Assembly (NCBI RefSeq): GCF_030161375.1
Contig: NZ_BSSQ01000005.1
Location: 62,001-126,000 of the forward strand
DNA from: Paenibacillus glycanilyticus
GTDB lineage: Bacteria > Bacillota > Bacilli > Paenibacillales > Paenibacillaceae
Direction: 5' to 3'
DNA: 64,000 nt
Numbering within the stretch: position 1 is the first letter of the stretch; every line of letters starts with the position of its first letter. The position numbers and the translations under genes are program-made. Shown in pieces: positions 8,418 through 16,727 of the stretch. The notes beneath the pieces are model-generated. The model made no database searches. It was given only the letters and a program-made list of their open reading frames with translations, and was not told the DNA's origin.

Positions 8418-9603
8418 AACGCCCCCTCCCTTTTCTCTTAAACGCCGCGGTAAACAGCAGTGCCGCGCCCCCAATACAAGCCGCTGTTGCCAGCATCGCT
8501 TTATAGGAATACTCGTCTGCCAACCATCCCATCAGATAAGCACCGCAAGAAGTTCCTAGATCTGCGGCCGCTATAAACCAACCGATGGAATACCCGCGCG
8601 ATTGTTCAGGTACAACAAACGTTATGTAAGTCATTAGGGTGGGATATAGCAACGACAAGGCTATGCCATTGCATAACGCGGATACAAGCAATACGGGAGT
8701 TGAAAGCGATACGAATAATAACATAGGCGCAAGCATGAAACAAGCTATTAAGGGAATGATCAGCCAAGTCGGCAACACGGAAGAGTTAGGAATATACTTT
8801 CGTCCATAGAAACGGATGAGAATAAGAACAGCCGTCTCCGTTAGGAAGTATAGCGGTGCCGTATGAAGCCCTATGCTCTCCAGATATAAAGGCAAGAAAG
8901 TAGGCGCGACGCAAAAAACGACAGAAGCAAGCAGCATAATAACGGCCGGGAAAATAATAGCGCGATTTGCTGTGCGAATGGATGTCGCTTCGCTTGGTTT
9001 AATGTTCGTTACAACTTGCCGTTTAGCATCGTAACGAAGGGAACGAAACAACCCTGTGCCAAACAAAATGTTACATGCACCGATAGCAGTGAATAGGAGC
9101 AATACCTGCGTCATCGAAATATGATCCTTCATATAAAGCACTAGTGCCGGCACAAACGTATACGGGAGCATCGACGCTAAGGAGAGCATAGAAATGCCCT
9201 GTCCCCTTGCTTTATCCGACACCAAATCAATAATAAGCAGGTGTATCGTCATGGAGAAGAAAGCAAGTATAGCTCCCTGCAATGCCCTCATAACCGCAAA
9301 GGCCCATAGTGTCTCGATTGAATACAAAGCTAATACAATAGCATTTAGAACAAGCGTAATCATAAATAGGTTGCGTGAACCTAGTTTGTCTACAATAGCA
9401 CCCGCGACAGGCCGCAAGAACATGGAAACAAACATGTATGCGCCCATAATCATTCCAATATCCGATTGGCTGGCACCCAGCTGCTCAGAGAAGAATGGCA
9501 AGGCGATAATGAGCATATGATTTGTAGCGTAAAATAATAGCGCAACAAGGTAGAGCCACGAGGCTTTCTTGTTAAACGGATGATCAAGGCTGGACAACTT
9601 CAA
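8398..9603 (-). CDS. MFS exporter, CntE-like (opine metallophore export)
   Basis: 401-residue, twelve-helix major facilitator protein. The segment GASQSDIGMIMGAYMFVSM (residues about 43-61) plus LRPVAGAIVDKLG and AFFSMTIHLLIID closely resembles what I recall of staphylococcal CntE, the staphylopine exporter. Embedding between two ATPases of a NikA/CntA-type importer (4-base overlap upstream, 20 bases downstream) is typical of cnt-type operons and unusual for plain nickel or peptide operons. Export of a nicotianamine-like metallophore is therefore the best guess. No biosynthesis genes (cntK, cntL, cntM) are in the window. A generic drug exporter is the alternative. Confidence 0.78.
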   Translation of the reverse strand: MKLSSLDHPFNKKASWLYLVALLFYATNHMLIIALPFFSEQLGASQSDIGMIMGAYMFVSMFLRPVAGAIVDKLGSRNLFMITLVLNAIVLALYSIETLWAFAVMRALQGAILAFFSMTIHLLIIDLVSDKARGQGISMLSLASMLPYTFVPALVLYMKDHISMTQVLLLFTAIGACNILFGTGLFRSLRYDAKRQVVTNIKPSEATSIRTANRAIIFPAVIMLLASVVFCVAPTFLPLYLESIGLHTAPLYFLTETAVLILIRFYGRKYIPNSSVLPTWLIIPLIACFMLAPMLLFVSLSTPVLLVSALCNGIALSLLYPTLMTYITFVVPEQSRGYSIGWFIAAADLGTSCGAYLMGWLADEYSYKAMLATAACIGGAALLFTAAFKRKGRGRYVSANS

Positions 9604-10424
9604 AGCGCTCTAGGCTCCTCTTTTGTATGATGGTTAAGAAAACGGGATTCACATAAGAGTTTGGTATATTCATTTCTCGGGTTGCGAATAACGTCACTTG
9701 TCTTACCGGACTCAACTATTTTTCCTTTATTCATCACAATCACATTATCCGCTACTGCTTCAATGACGTTCATATCGTGAGACACAAGCAAGATCGCGGT
9801 TTCCCCTGCTGATTTAATCCTGCGGATAGCGTTAAGCACATGCTCCCGGTTTACGCTGTCTAAAGCGGTTGTTGGTTCATCGGCAATGAACAAAGAGGGT
9901 TGGTTCGCGATGGCAAGTCCAATCATAACGCGCTGCAGCATCCCGCCGCTCAGCTCGAACGGATATTGCCTCAGCAACCGATCCGGTTCCGCCAGATTCA
10001 TTTCCTTCAGACAATAAACGGCATGCTCCGCAGCTTGCTTCCGCGTGTAATTCCCCTGCAACCTTAACGTCTCTATGAATTGGCTCCCAATTGTTTTTAA
10101 CGGATTGAAAGCGATCATTGGATTTTGTAGCACCAAGGAAAGCAACCGGCGGCGCACTTGGATTAGCTCTTTCTCTGAACTGTCCAGCAAATTACTGCCC
10201 TTAAGCAAAATTTTTCCTTGCGTTACGCGAGCTGTATCAGGGAGCAACCCTAGAATGGACATGCATGTCAGCGACTTCCCGCATCCGCTCTCCCCCACGA
10301 TTCCAAGCACTTGCCCTTTATCAATCCGGAAGGAAACATCTTGAACAACCCTCATTGTTTCTTGTTGCATGAACGTTTCAATATTCAAACATTGAACATC
10401 AAGAACGGTTTCGTCATGATCCAC
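9600..10424 (-). CDS. ABC transporter ATPase, NikD/OppD/CntD type
   Basis: 274-residue ATPase of the same importer. Walker A GESGCGKSLTC, Q-loop LVLQNPMIAFNPL, signature LSGGMLQRVMIG, Walker B LFIADEPTTALD and switch His LVSHD are all visible. It begins with GTG at 10424 behind AGGAGGAGA. The 12-bp spacing after the second permease and the 4-base overlap with the MFS gene make it part of the same message. Together with the 7677-8417 ATPase it would form the usual heterodimer. Confidence 0.92.
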   Translation of the reverse strand: MDHDETVLDVQCLNIETFMQQETMRVVQDVSFRIDKGQVLGIVGESGCGKSLTCMSILGLLPDTARVTQGKILLKGSNLLDSSEKELIQVRRRLLSLVLQNPMIAFNPLKTIGSQFIETLRLQGNYTRKQAAEHAVYCLKEMNLAEPDRLLRQYPFELSGGMLQRVMIGLAIANQPSLFIADEPTTALDSVNREHVLNAIRRIKSAGETAILLVSHDMNVIEAVADNVIVMNKGKIVESGKTSDVIRNPRNEYTKLLCESRFLNHHTKEEPRAL

Positions 10425-10436
10425 TAGAATCTCCTC

Positions 10437-11279
10437 CTAATGTTCTGTTACCCGAGGTTTAAGCTTCCTGCGTAACGGACTCCCAAATCCCTTGCTCTCG
10501 CTGAAAGAGTCGCTTATCAGGTTCAAGAGCGCCACCATAATAAAGATTAGAACTCCCGGAGCAATCATCAGACGCGGATGGCTGCGGATAAAGGACTTCC
10601 CGTCATTGATCATCGCTCCCCACTCGGCGGTTGGTGCCTGAACGCCAAGGCCAACAAAAGATAAAGCGGATATGTCCATAATGACCCACCCAACCTCCAA
10701 GGTGACGACCACAAGCAGAGGAGGAACAATGTTTGGGATAATATGCCGTACCATCATTCGGTAAGGACTTGTCCCGCTTACCTTGGCCGCCAGGATATAG
10801 GTCTCTGTCTTTATGCTATGTACAAGGCCTCTGACAAACCGAACGTAATAAACCGCCAGAATGATGACCAAAGCAATGGCCATCTGTTTCCAGCCGGCAC
10901 CCCATACCGCAATAAGAGCAATCGCTAGAATTAAAGAAGGGAATGCAAGAACAGCGTCACTTGCGCGCATGAACAGATGATCTACCCAACCGCCGGCATA
11001 ACCCGATAGGCAGCCAATGACAAGACCAACTCCCAAACTGGCAAGCACAATAACCATAGCTAAGCTTAAGGAAACTCGCGTCCCGTATAATATTCTGGAA
11101 AACAAACATCGGCCTAACTGATCCGTACCTAACGGATAAGAGAAGGAAGGGCTTTGGAGCTTATGGGACAAATCAACTAAATTAGGGTCATGCGGAGCTA
11201 GCCAAGGAGCAAGAAGCCCGGACACAACAATAAGCATTACTAGCGTTAGCGATACGATCAGCTTAGGCTGCAACTTCAA
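10437..11279 (-). CDS. ABC permease, NikC/DppC/CntC type
   Basis: 280-residue inner-membrane permease. It has an N-terminal helix followed by the HDPNLVDLSHKLQSPSFSYPLGTDQLGRCLFSRILYGTRVSL region typical of DppC/NikC, and the EAA-loop region (AAKVSGTSPYRMMVRHIIPNI) that docks the ATPase. It starts with TTG at 11279 behind AAGGTGAGAGG; start and stop codons overlap (TTGA) with the first permease. Pairs with the product of 11276-12232. Confidence 0.92.
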   Translation of the reverse strand: MKLQPKLIVSLTLVMLIVVSGLLAPWLAPHDPNLVDLSHKLQSPSFSYPLGTDQLGRCLFSRILYGTRVSLSLAMVIVLASLGVGLVIGCLSGYAGGWVDHLFMRASDAVLAFPSLILAIALIAVWGAGWKQMAIALVIILAVYYVRFVRGLVHSIKTETYILAAKVSGTSPYRMMVRHIIPNIVPPLLVVVTLEVGWVIMDISALSFVGLGVQAPTAEWGAMINDGKSFIRSHPRLMIAPGVLIFIMVALLNLISDSFSESKGFGSPLRRKLKPRVTEH

Positions 11280-12232
11280 CGTCCTCTCACCTTCCCTTGC
11301 TCTAAGGCAGAACGCGGATCCAACATCGTTTGGATTACATCCGCTATAAAGTTACCGAATACAAATATAAACGCCATAATCAGGATATAGCCTTGAATGA
11401 CCGGATAATCGCGCCGGAACACCGATTCCAGAAAAAAACCGCCCATGCCCTGCATGCCAAATATTTGCTCCACAATGACGCTTCCGGCAAACAATTTACC
11501 TAAATTCATGCCTGCTGCGGTTATGACGGGGCGAATGGCATGCCGGAGAACATGCCGGGTTAATATTGCAAATGTCCTCATCCCTCTAGCTTTTGCATAC
11601 AAAACAAAAGGCTCATTAAGACCCTTAAGCAGTCCAGCTCTTAACAAACGGGAATAGGTCGCTATCAATGAGAAGGATAGCGTTATAGCTGGAAGCACAT
11701 AATTCCTCCACGAATCTGCCCCTTGCAGCGGGAACATATCCCACTTCACCGACAAGAAGTATATAAGCAAATAAGCCACCCCAAATTGGGGGGCTGAAGA
11801 ACCAAGGAAAGCTAATACTCTGCATACATGGTCAATAAACCTGTCTTTCTGTAGAGCCGAGGCCAATCCGAGCGGAATACTTACGGCAACCGCCAGTATT
11901 AAGCTCGATATAGCTAACGCAGCTGTAATCGGCAGCCGGTTGTATAGCTCTTCCGTTACGGGGAGCTTACTATAAAAGGAAGTTCCAAAATTGAAATGCA
12001 GGAGATCCCCTAGCCATGTGGCAAACTGAGAGAAGAACGGCCGATCCAATCCTAATTGGGAGCGTATCGCACTCACAGCCTCATCCGTCGGCCTTACGTT
12101 CGAGACCGTTAAGTATGCTTTCGCCGGATCGATTGGGGTTAGCCGCAAAAGCGAAAAAGAAACGAAGGAGGCCCCCAATAATACGGGGACCGTCATCCAA
12201 ATTCGTTTCCAAATGAAATTCGAAATTTTCAT
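11276..12232 (-). CDS. ABC permease, NikB/DppB/CntB type
   Basis: 318-residue permease with six predicted helices. The N-terminal WKRIWMTVPVLLGASFVSFSLLRLTPIDPA and the EAA loop (YAKARGMRTFAILTRHVLRHAIRPVI) are characteristic of the DppB/NikB subfamily. The ATG at 12232 is preceded by AGGTG at 8 bases; a longer reading starting at 12286 would overlap the binding-protein gene and has no ribosome site. Lies 16 bp after the binding-protein gene. Confidence 0.92.
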   Translation of the reverse strand: MKISNFIWKRIWMTVPVLLGASFVSFSLLRLTPIDPAKAYLTVSNVRPTDEAVSAIRSQLGLDRPFFSQFATWLGDLLHFNFGTSFYSKLPVTEELYNRLPITAALAISSLILAVAVSIPLGLASALQKDRFIDHVCRVLAFLGSSAPQFGVAYLLIYFLSVKWDMFPLQGADSWRNYVLPAITLSFSLIATYSRLLRAGLLKGLNEPFVLYAKARGMRTFAILTRHVLRHAIRPVITAAGMNLGKLFAGSVIVEQIFGMQGMGGFFLESVFRRDYPVIQGYILIMAFIFVFGNFIADVIQTMLDPRSALEQGKVRGR

Positions 12233-12248
12233 TAGAATTACACCTGAC

Positions 12249-13904
12249 TTATTTTTGAATGTCGAGCGTGTCAAACGGTGTCTCATCGCGATGTGCCGGG
12301 AACTTCAAGCCAGTCACATATTTCGGATAAACGGCAATGCTAGTCAAATACGAGATTGGCAAGTATACGGCTTGGTCATGCAGAGTTGTGAAGATGGAAG
12401 TGTACAACTCTTGACGTTTCGCCTCGTCCGTAGTCAGCAGAACATCCTTCATCTGTTGGTGAAGCTCATTCGCCATAGGCAATCCTTGTTGAGCTTCAAA
12501 AATACCGTAGCCTGGTTCATAGTTCGTGGATACGAAATTATGCGGATCATATGGAGCTCCATAGGTGCTCCAGAACAGAAGATCAGAATCTGCCGCTTCC
12601 ATGCGTTTATTGCGAAGCTGTCGTTCAAGACCAGTCAACTTAACATTAATTCCGATCTGCTTCAAATCGGATTGAATCGCCGTAGCCATTGGTTTCTCTA
12701 CCTCGTCATCACCCATGTATACCAATTCGATCTCAAGGGGCTGACCGTTCTTCTCTCTAATCGATTTACCTTCGGGAAGCTTCCAGCCCGCTTGATCAAG
12801 TAAGGATTTGGCTGTTTCCAAGTTATAATCATATGGCTTCAAGCCAACATTCGCATACGGGAAGTTGGGAGCAATAATGGTATCTGCGGCCTTCTCTACG
12901 CCGTTCGTAACCCCGTCTACCAGCGCTTGTTTATTTACGGCGTGCTGCAGAGCTAGACGGACATTGAGATCGGCAAAAGGTCCCTTTGTCGTATTCACAA
13001 TAATCGCGCGGCTTGCAAGCGGATCAGATACGGCCGTCTCGAATTTACCGGAATCTCTCAGGTTGACGAAAGCATCCAGGCTGATCACGCCTTCACCGTA
13101 GATGAGGTCGATATCTCCTTTTTCCAAGGCAAGAACACGAGCTTCCGGATCCGGAATTACCTTCACAATAAGCTTATCTATGTTTGGTTTAGTTCCCCAG
13201 TAATTGTCATTACGGGTGAATACAGCTTCTTCGTCCTTCTTATATTCACTAAGAACCCATGGTCCAGTCGTAATCGGACTCTTAATTCCATTAGCTGTAT
13301 TACCGTCATCCGGGAAGCCGGCAGCTCCCAAGAAACGGAGAGGACGAACGACTGCAAACTCCTGCAACGCCGGGTAATATTGGCTTTTTAGCGTAATTTT
13401 GAAGGTATTGGCATCCACGACTTCCGTATTTTCAATTTGACTAATAACGCCCAACCAAGAATGCATATCGCGGTTAGCCAAGATTGTGTCGAAGTTTTTC
13501 TTCACCACTTCAGCGGTAAAGTCTGAACCGTCAGTGAATTTCACGTTTTTACGAAGATGGAAAGTGTAGGTCTTGCCATCCTCCGAGACATCCCAGGACT
13601 CTGCAAGCTTCGGTACGAGTTTGCCGCCCTCGCCATAATCAATCAGCGGTTCATAATACATGCCTTGAGCAAAAAATTCGTTTGGCGCATATTGATGAGG
13701 ATTTAATGGACCGATATCTTTCGGCCACGAAATTGTCAGTGTCTTTTCTTCTGCCGCTGTATTTGCCGGAGCAGCTGTATCAGAGGCATTTACTGAAGAA
13801 GCAGCATTAGATTCTTTGTTGCTGCTGTTGGAAGAACATCCAGCAAGAATAATGGTGAAAATGATAGAGAAGATAATGAACGTGCGCAACCCTTTGTGTA
13901 ACAC
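12249..13904 (-). CDS. NikA/CntA-family metal(lophore)-binding lipoprotein
   Basis: Substrate-binding lipoprotein (lipobox IILAGC, about residue 23) that delivers ligand to the permeases encoded downstream. Its body follows E. coli NikA closely: WPKDIGPLNPHQYAPNEFFAQ, SEDGKTYTF, REKNGQPLEIELVYMG, YGAPYDPHNF, DQAVYLPISYLTS. Against NikA as I recall it, R137 is kept (RPLRF), but T23 is Ala, R97 is Met (NRDMHSW) and H416 is Tyr (EPGYGIF), so the ligand is probably not the NikA nickel-histidine complex; a metal-opine complex is plausible. I choose the GTG at 13904 behind GGGAGG; a longer start at 13946 would run through the Fur box. Confidence 0.88.
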   Translation of the reverse strand: MLHKGLRTFIIFSIIFTIILAGCSSNSSNKESNAASSVNASDTAAPANTAAEEKTLTISWPKDIGPLNPHQYAPNEFFAQGMYYEPLIDYGEGGKLVPKLAESWDVSEDGKTYTFHLRKNVKFTDGSDFTAEVVKKNFDTILANRDMHSWLGVISQIENTEVVDANTFKITLKSQYYPALQEFAVVRPLRFLGAAGFPDDGNTANGIKSPITTGPWVLSEYKKDEEAVFTRNDNYWGTKPNIDKLIVKVIPDPEARVLALEKGDIDLIYGEGVISLDAFVNLRDSGKFETAVSDPLASRAIIVNTTKGPFADLNVRLALQHAVNKQALVDGVTNGVEKAADTIIAPNFPYANVGLKPYDYNLETAKSLLDQAGWKLPEGKSIREKNGQPLEIELVYMGDDEVEKPMATAIQSDLKQIGINVKLTGLERQLRNKRMEAADSDLLFWSTYGAPYDPHNFVSTNYEPGYGIFEAQQGLPMANELHQQMKDVLLTTDEAKRQELYTSIFTTLHDQAVYLPISYLTSIAVYPKYVTGLKFPAHRDETPFDTLDIQK

Positions 13905-13924
13905 GAATACTTGACCTCCCAGTG

Positions 13925-13939
13925 TGATAATGATTCTCA
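13925..13939 (-). promoter_or_regulatory. Fur box upstream of the cnt-like operon
   Basis: TGATAATGATTCTCA differs at one position from the Bacillus 7-1-7 consensus TGATAATnATTATCA. It sits in a larger 10-3-10 palindrome (13923-13945, one mismatch). It lies just upstream of the ribosome site (13915-13920) of the binding-protein gene, a position suited to repression. Zur or another Fur paralogue could also bind. Confidence 0.75.
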
Positions 13940-13967
13940 TAATCACTTTACTAGGGAATCTTCATGA

Positions 13968-13985
13968 AATTATCGTTTAATTATG
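13968..13985 (-). promoter_or_regulatory. 11-bp-spaced repeat AATTATC/AATTATG shared with the fur-efe promoter
   Basis: On the plus strand AATTATC (13968-13974) and AATTATG (13979-13985) start exactly 11 bp apart. The same pair at the same spacing stands upstream of fur at 19957-19974, and the flanks are similar in both places (AATTATGTGAA followed by ATGTGATT). A response-regulator binding site is the simplest reading; the operon itself encodes two such regulators. Confidence 0.45.
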
Positions 13986-14001
13986 TGAACATGATGTGAT
14001 T

Positions 14002-14056
14002 ATGAAAGAAATGAGAAAGCTGCCGTCAAATAACGGCAGCTTCTCATTTCTTTCAT
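14002..14056 (-). terminator. Very long hairpin after the second COG4705 gene
   Basis: Arms 14002-14026 and 14033-14056 pair over 24 bp with one bulged A, around the loop CAAATA. On the minus strand the right side of the stem is U-rich (CTTTCTCATTTCTTTC). It ends transcription from 14117-15319 before the cnt-like promoter. A 16-bp piece of the arm recurs at 555-570. Confidence 0.7.
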
Positions 14057-14116
14057 ATCCATGCAGGACATAGTCCGTTAAAAGCCCAAGGAATGCTAAA
14101 TCCCTCGGGCCGGCCC

Positions 14117-15319
14117 TTATTGATTGGATGAATTTAACGTATTAATAGAATCCGCAAGAACCGTATTGCATTTATTCGTATCCGGATTTTTACTGCGGAC
14201 AGCGGCAAGAACATTATCAATCGTCCCGTCAATTTGCGTCCATGCTTTTCGGTCTATCTTTCTGAGCCTAGGTTCCGACTTATCCCAGTTATGTTCCAGG
14301 TCATCCGCTTTGGCCTTTGCGGATTTCCAGTCGTTTATGGTGATACTGTTCTCAATGTCATTTTCGATACTGATAAAATCATTTAATTGGCCGCTCAGAG
14401 TCGTTTGAGTCGAATCCACTTTTGGTACAAGATGATGATTGCACCAGCTGTATCCGCCAATTCCTACAACCAACAATACAACGATAGTCGAGAGGGACTG
14501 CAGCCACGCCTTTTGTATGCCGCTACGTTCACCGTCCGATTTAGCTCCTTCGGATCTTGGCAAATAGTCCAGCTTGGTTACGGCCAATACAATAATGACA
14601 GCCAGTATCGCTATGAGGAAAATGACGCTTGTTAAGGTCGCGCCTAGCTCCAATCCGCCGTTTTTCTTCGTCTGGGACAAATAATCTCCTAATGACGCCC
14701 CAAGCGGCCTTGTCAGGATATAGGCAATCCAGAATGCCAAAATCTCGTTCAGCTTTAATTTCCAAGCCGCGAACACGCTGCCAATGACGACTAGAACGAT
14801 AAGGCCTGTTTTCAAATAACCAAGACCAAGCTGTTCCGAATAAAGATCTCCTACCGCAGTACCTAATGCAAAAGTAAAGAGAATGGTTAGCCAATAAAAT
14901 ACTTCTCTCTTAAACGTATAGATCGAATGGATGGATAACGTTTTCTCGCTGGCATACCAGGACAGGAAAGTTGCCGCCAATAAAAGCGTAAAGAGAAGGG
15001 TGCTTTGTTCAAGCGGCACTCCCCATCCGTCCGTCATATTGTCCGTTATCAAAGTGCCAAATACGCTGATCAGCACAACCGTCAGCCAATAGATAAACGG
15101 GTTGTATTTCGATGATTCAAACTGAATATACAACACTATTGCAAAGGCAATGCCCATCACCAAAGTTGTGACAGGAAGACCCAAGCCTACATTAATGCTC
15201 AAAAAGTCCGAGAAGGTTTCCCCTACCGTTGTGCATAATACTTTAATGATCCAGAAAAAAATGGTTACTTGCGGCACCTTGCTTAGAAGCTGATTATATT
15301 CTCTTTGAGACGTAGCCAT
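14117..15319 (-). CDS. COG4705-type membrane protein with C-terminal extracellular helical domain
   Basis: 400 residues. The N-terminal part (1-250) parallels the protein at 577-1368 and repeats [FY]W-x9-G-x4-D four times: W23/G33/D38, W78/G88/D93, W143/G153/D158, W197/G207/D212. A charged linker (residues 251-270) leads to an extra helix (275-293) and an outside helical domain (300-400) with W331-x2-A-x10-W345. The same W-x2-A-x10-W pattern occurs in EfeU and EfeO encoded just upstream; it resembles DUF4363-type domains. Separated from efeB by a terminator, so it may have its own promoter. Function unknown; a link with metal uptake is suggested by domain sharing and position. Confidence 0.78.
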   Translation of the reverse strand: MATSQREYNQLLSKVPQVTIFFWIIKVLCTTVGETFSDFLSINVGLGLPVTTLVMGIAFAIVLYIQFESSKYNPFIYWLTVVLISVFGTLITDNMTDGWGVPLEQSTLLFTLLLAATFLSWYASEKTLSIHSIYTFKREVFYWLTILFTFALGTAVGDLYSEQLGLGYLKTGLIVLVVIGSVFAAWKLKLNEILAFWIAYILTRPLGASLGDYLSQTKKNGGLELGATLTSVIFLIAILAVIIVLAVTKLDYLPRSEGAKSDGERSGIQKAWLQSLSTIVVLLVVGIGGYSWCNHHLVPKVDSTQTTLSGQLNDFISIENDIENSITINDWKSAKAKADDLEHNWDKSEPRLRKIDRKAWTQIDGTIDNVLAAVRSKNPDTNKCNTVLADSINTLNSSNQ

Positions 15320-15440
15320 TTACATCCCCCTTTCGATAGTTAACAAGAACTTTTCGTTTTTTTGCTTTTGTAGAATAACGTAAAATAGTGAAAATTTTAT
15401 TAACTGGATCTTAATATCAAAATAACCGGGATAAAAAATA

Positions 15441-15463
15441 AGAGCCGGACGATGTCCGACTCT
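15441..15463 (-). terminator. Terminator of the efe operon
   Basis: Stem AGAGCCGGAC / GTCCGACTCT with a three-base loop. On the minus strand it is followed by TTATTTTTTAT. Located 8 bases after the efeB stop. Confidence 0.85.
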
Positions 15464-15470
15464 TTCTTTC

Positions 15471-16715
15471 CTATTCCATCAAGCTTTGTCCCATATATTG
15501 TCCTGCTGTCAAACCTCCCGGGCAAGCAAACATGCCGCTAGCAATATGAGAGGTATACGCATTTAACTTATCCTTGCTTTGCATTAACTTCAGCATTGGG
15601 ATGAGCTGCTCCTCTGGATTGCGGGAATAGCCGATAAATAACAACCCCGCATTCACGTTGCCAGTCTTGGGATCTACGCCATCGGTATAGGAATAACCCC
15701 TGCGATGAATGAGCTGGCCGGATTGTTTGGCAAGCGCAACATGCGAAGTCACCGGCAGCTTAGAGCTGTCCACGGCTTCAAACTCATTGGTCTTGCCAAA
15801 TGCCGCACCGCTTTCTTTATGCCTGCCGAACGTATTTTCCTGATCGGATAAGGAGGAGCGGTCCCATACTTCCAGTAGCATCCGAATTTTGCGGTAGCTC
15901 ATATAACTGCCGCCTGTCATCCAGGAAGGTTCCTCTTGACCGGCCCATATTACTTTCTTATTTCCTTCGGGGTTATCGTGAAGCTTATTCGCCGTTCCGT
16001 CTTTAAATCCAAATAAGTTGCGGGGAGTCACGCCTGCTTTGCCGCTTATGAATCCTTCCTGCAGCCAGTTCAAAGTCGCGTATCCCGTGGACAGCCGGAT
16101 GAAATTCCGAACGGCATGAAAGGCGACTTGTTGATCATCCGCGCACACTTGCAAACACACATCCCCCCCTGATAGTGAGGGGTCAATGTTCTCGCGAGGC
16201 ATACGCGGTATATCCTTCAAATACAAGGGCTGCTTCTTGGCAATTCCAAACCGGTCTTTTCCATCCTCAAGGAAAAAGGTCGGTCCAAATCCATACGTAA
16301 TCGTAAGATTAGATGCAGACAACTCCAACGTTTCCCCCGTATCGGAAGGAGGAAGCAACGGGTTATCTCCCGTCTTCATGGTCCCCCCCGATGTGCTTAG
16401 ATCGCTAAATTTCGTCCAGCTTTTGAACAATTGAATAACATCGGCCTTTTGACTTGTCGTAATTCGGAAGCTCACCAAATACATGTACTTCTGCTGAGGT
16501 GTTATTATGCCTGCTTGGCGATCACCATACATGGCTATTACATCGTTTACGGGTTGCTTATTAACCTCAGATTTAGCCTCAGGAATAAGCTTCTCATTAA
16601 TGGACGCCATTCCGGCTGCCCCTATTGCTAAACCAAAACCGACGGATGTAGTCAGTTTAAGAAAGTCGCGTCTGGATATCGTACTGCCTGCAGGTTGGTT
16701 TTCTTCTGTACTCAC
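15471..16715 (-). CDS. efeB: EfeB: Tat-exported Dyp-type heme peroxidase
   Basis: 414-residue deferrochelatase/peroxidase of the EfeUOB ferrous iron system. A twin-arginine signal is clear (SRRDFLKLT at 14-22, then a hydrophobic stretch to about 36). The Dyp signature GFKDGTAN is at 236-243 with the distal Asp D239; the proximal heme ligand is probably H325 (TSHVALAK), and R338-R339 (HRRGYSY) lies in the heme pocket. It oxidises ferrous iron or handles heme outside the membrane before transport by EfeU. Start supported by AGGAGGC upstream; 13-bp gap after efeO. Last gene of the fur-efe operon. Confidence 0.95.
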   Translation of the reverse strand: MSTEENQPAGSTISRRDFLKLTTSVGFGLAIGAAGMASINEKLIPEAKSEVNKQPVNDVIAMYGDRQAGIITPQQKYMYLVSFRITTSQKADVIQLFKSWTKFSDLSTSGGTMKTGDNPLLPPSDTGETLELSASNLTITYGFGPTFFLEDGKDRFGIAKKQPLYLKDIPRMPRENIDPSLSGGDVCLQVCADDQQVAFHAVRNFIRLSTGYATLNWLQEGFISGKAGVTPRNLFGFKDGTANKLHDNPEGNKKVIWAGQEEPSWMTGGSYMSYRKIRMLLEVWDRSSLSDQENTFGRHKESGAAFGKTNEFEAVDSSKLPVTSHVALAKQSGQLIHRRGYSYTDGVDPKTGNVNAGLLFIGYSRNPEEQLIPMLKLMQSKDKLNAYTSHIASGMFACPGGLTAGQYMGQSLME

Positions 16716-16727
16716 GGCTTAAGCCTC

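Noticed and set aside
12213..12803. 196-residue plus-strand open frame at the 5' side
   Set aside because: It lies antisense to the NikA/CntA-like gene and the first permease, has no ribosome site and its composition is that of a shadow frame.
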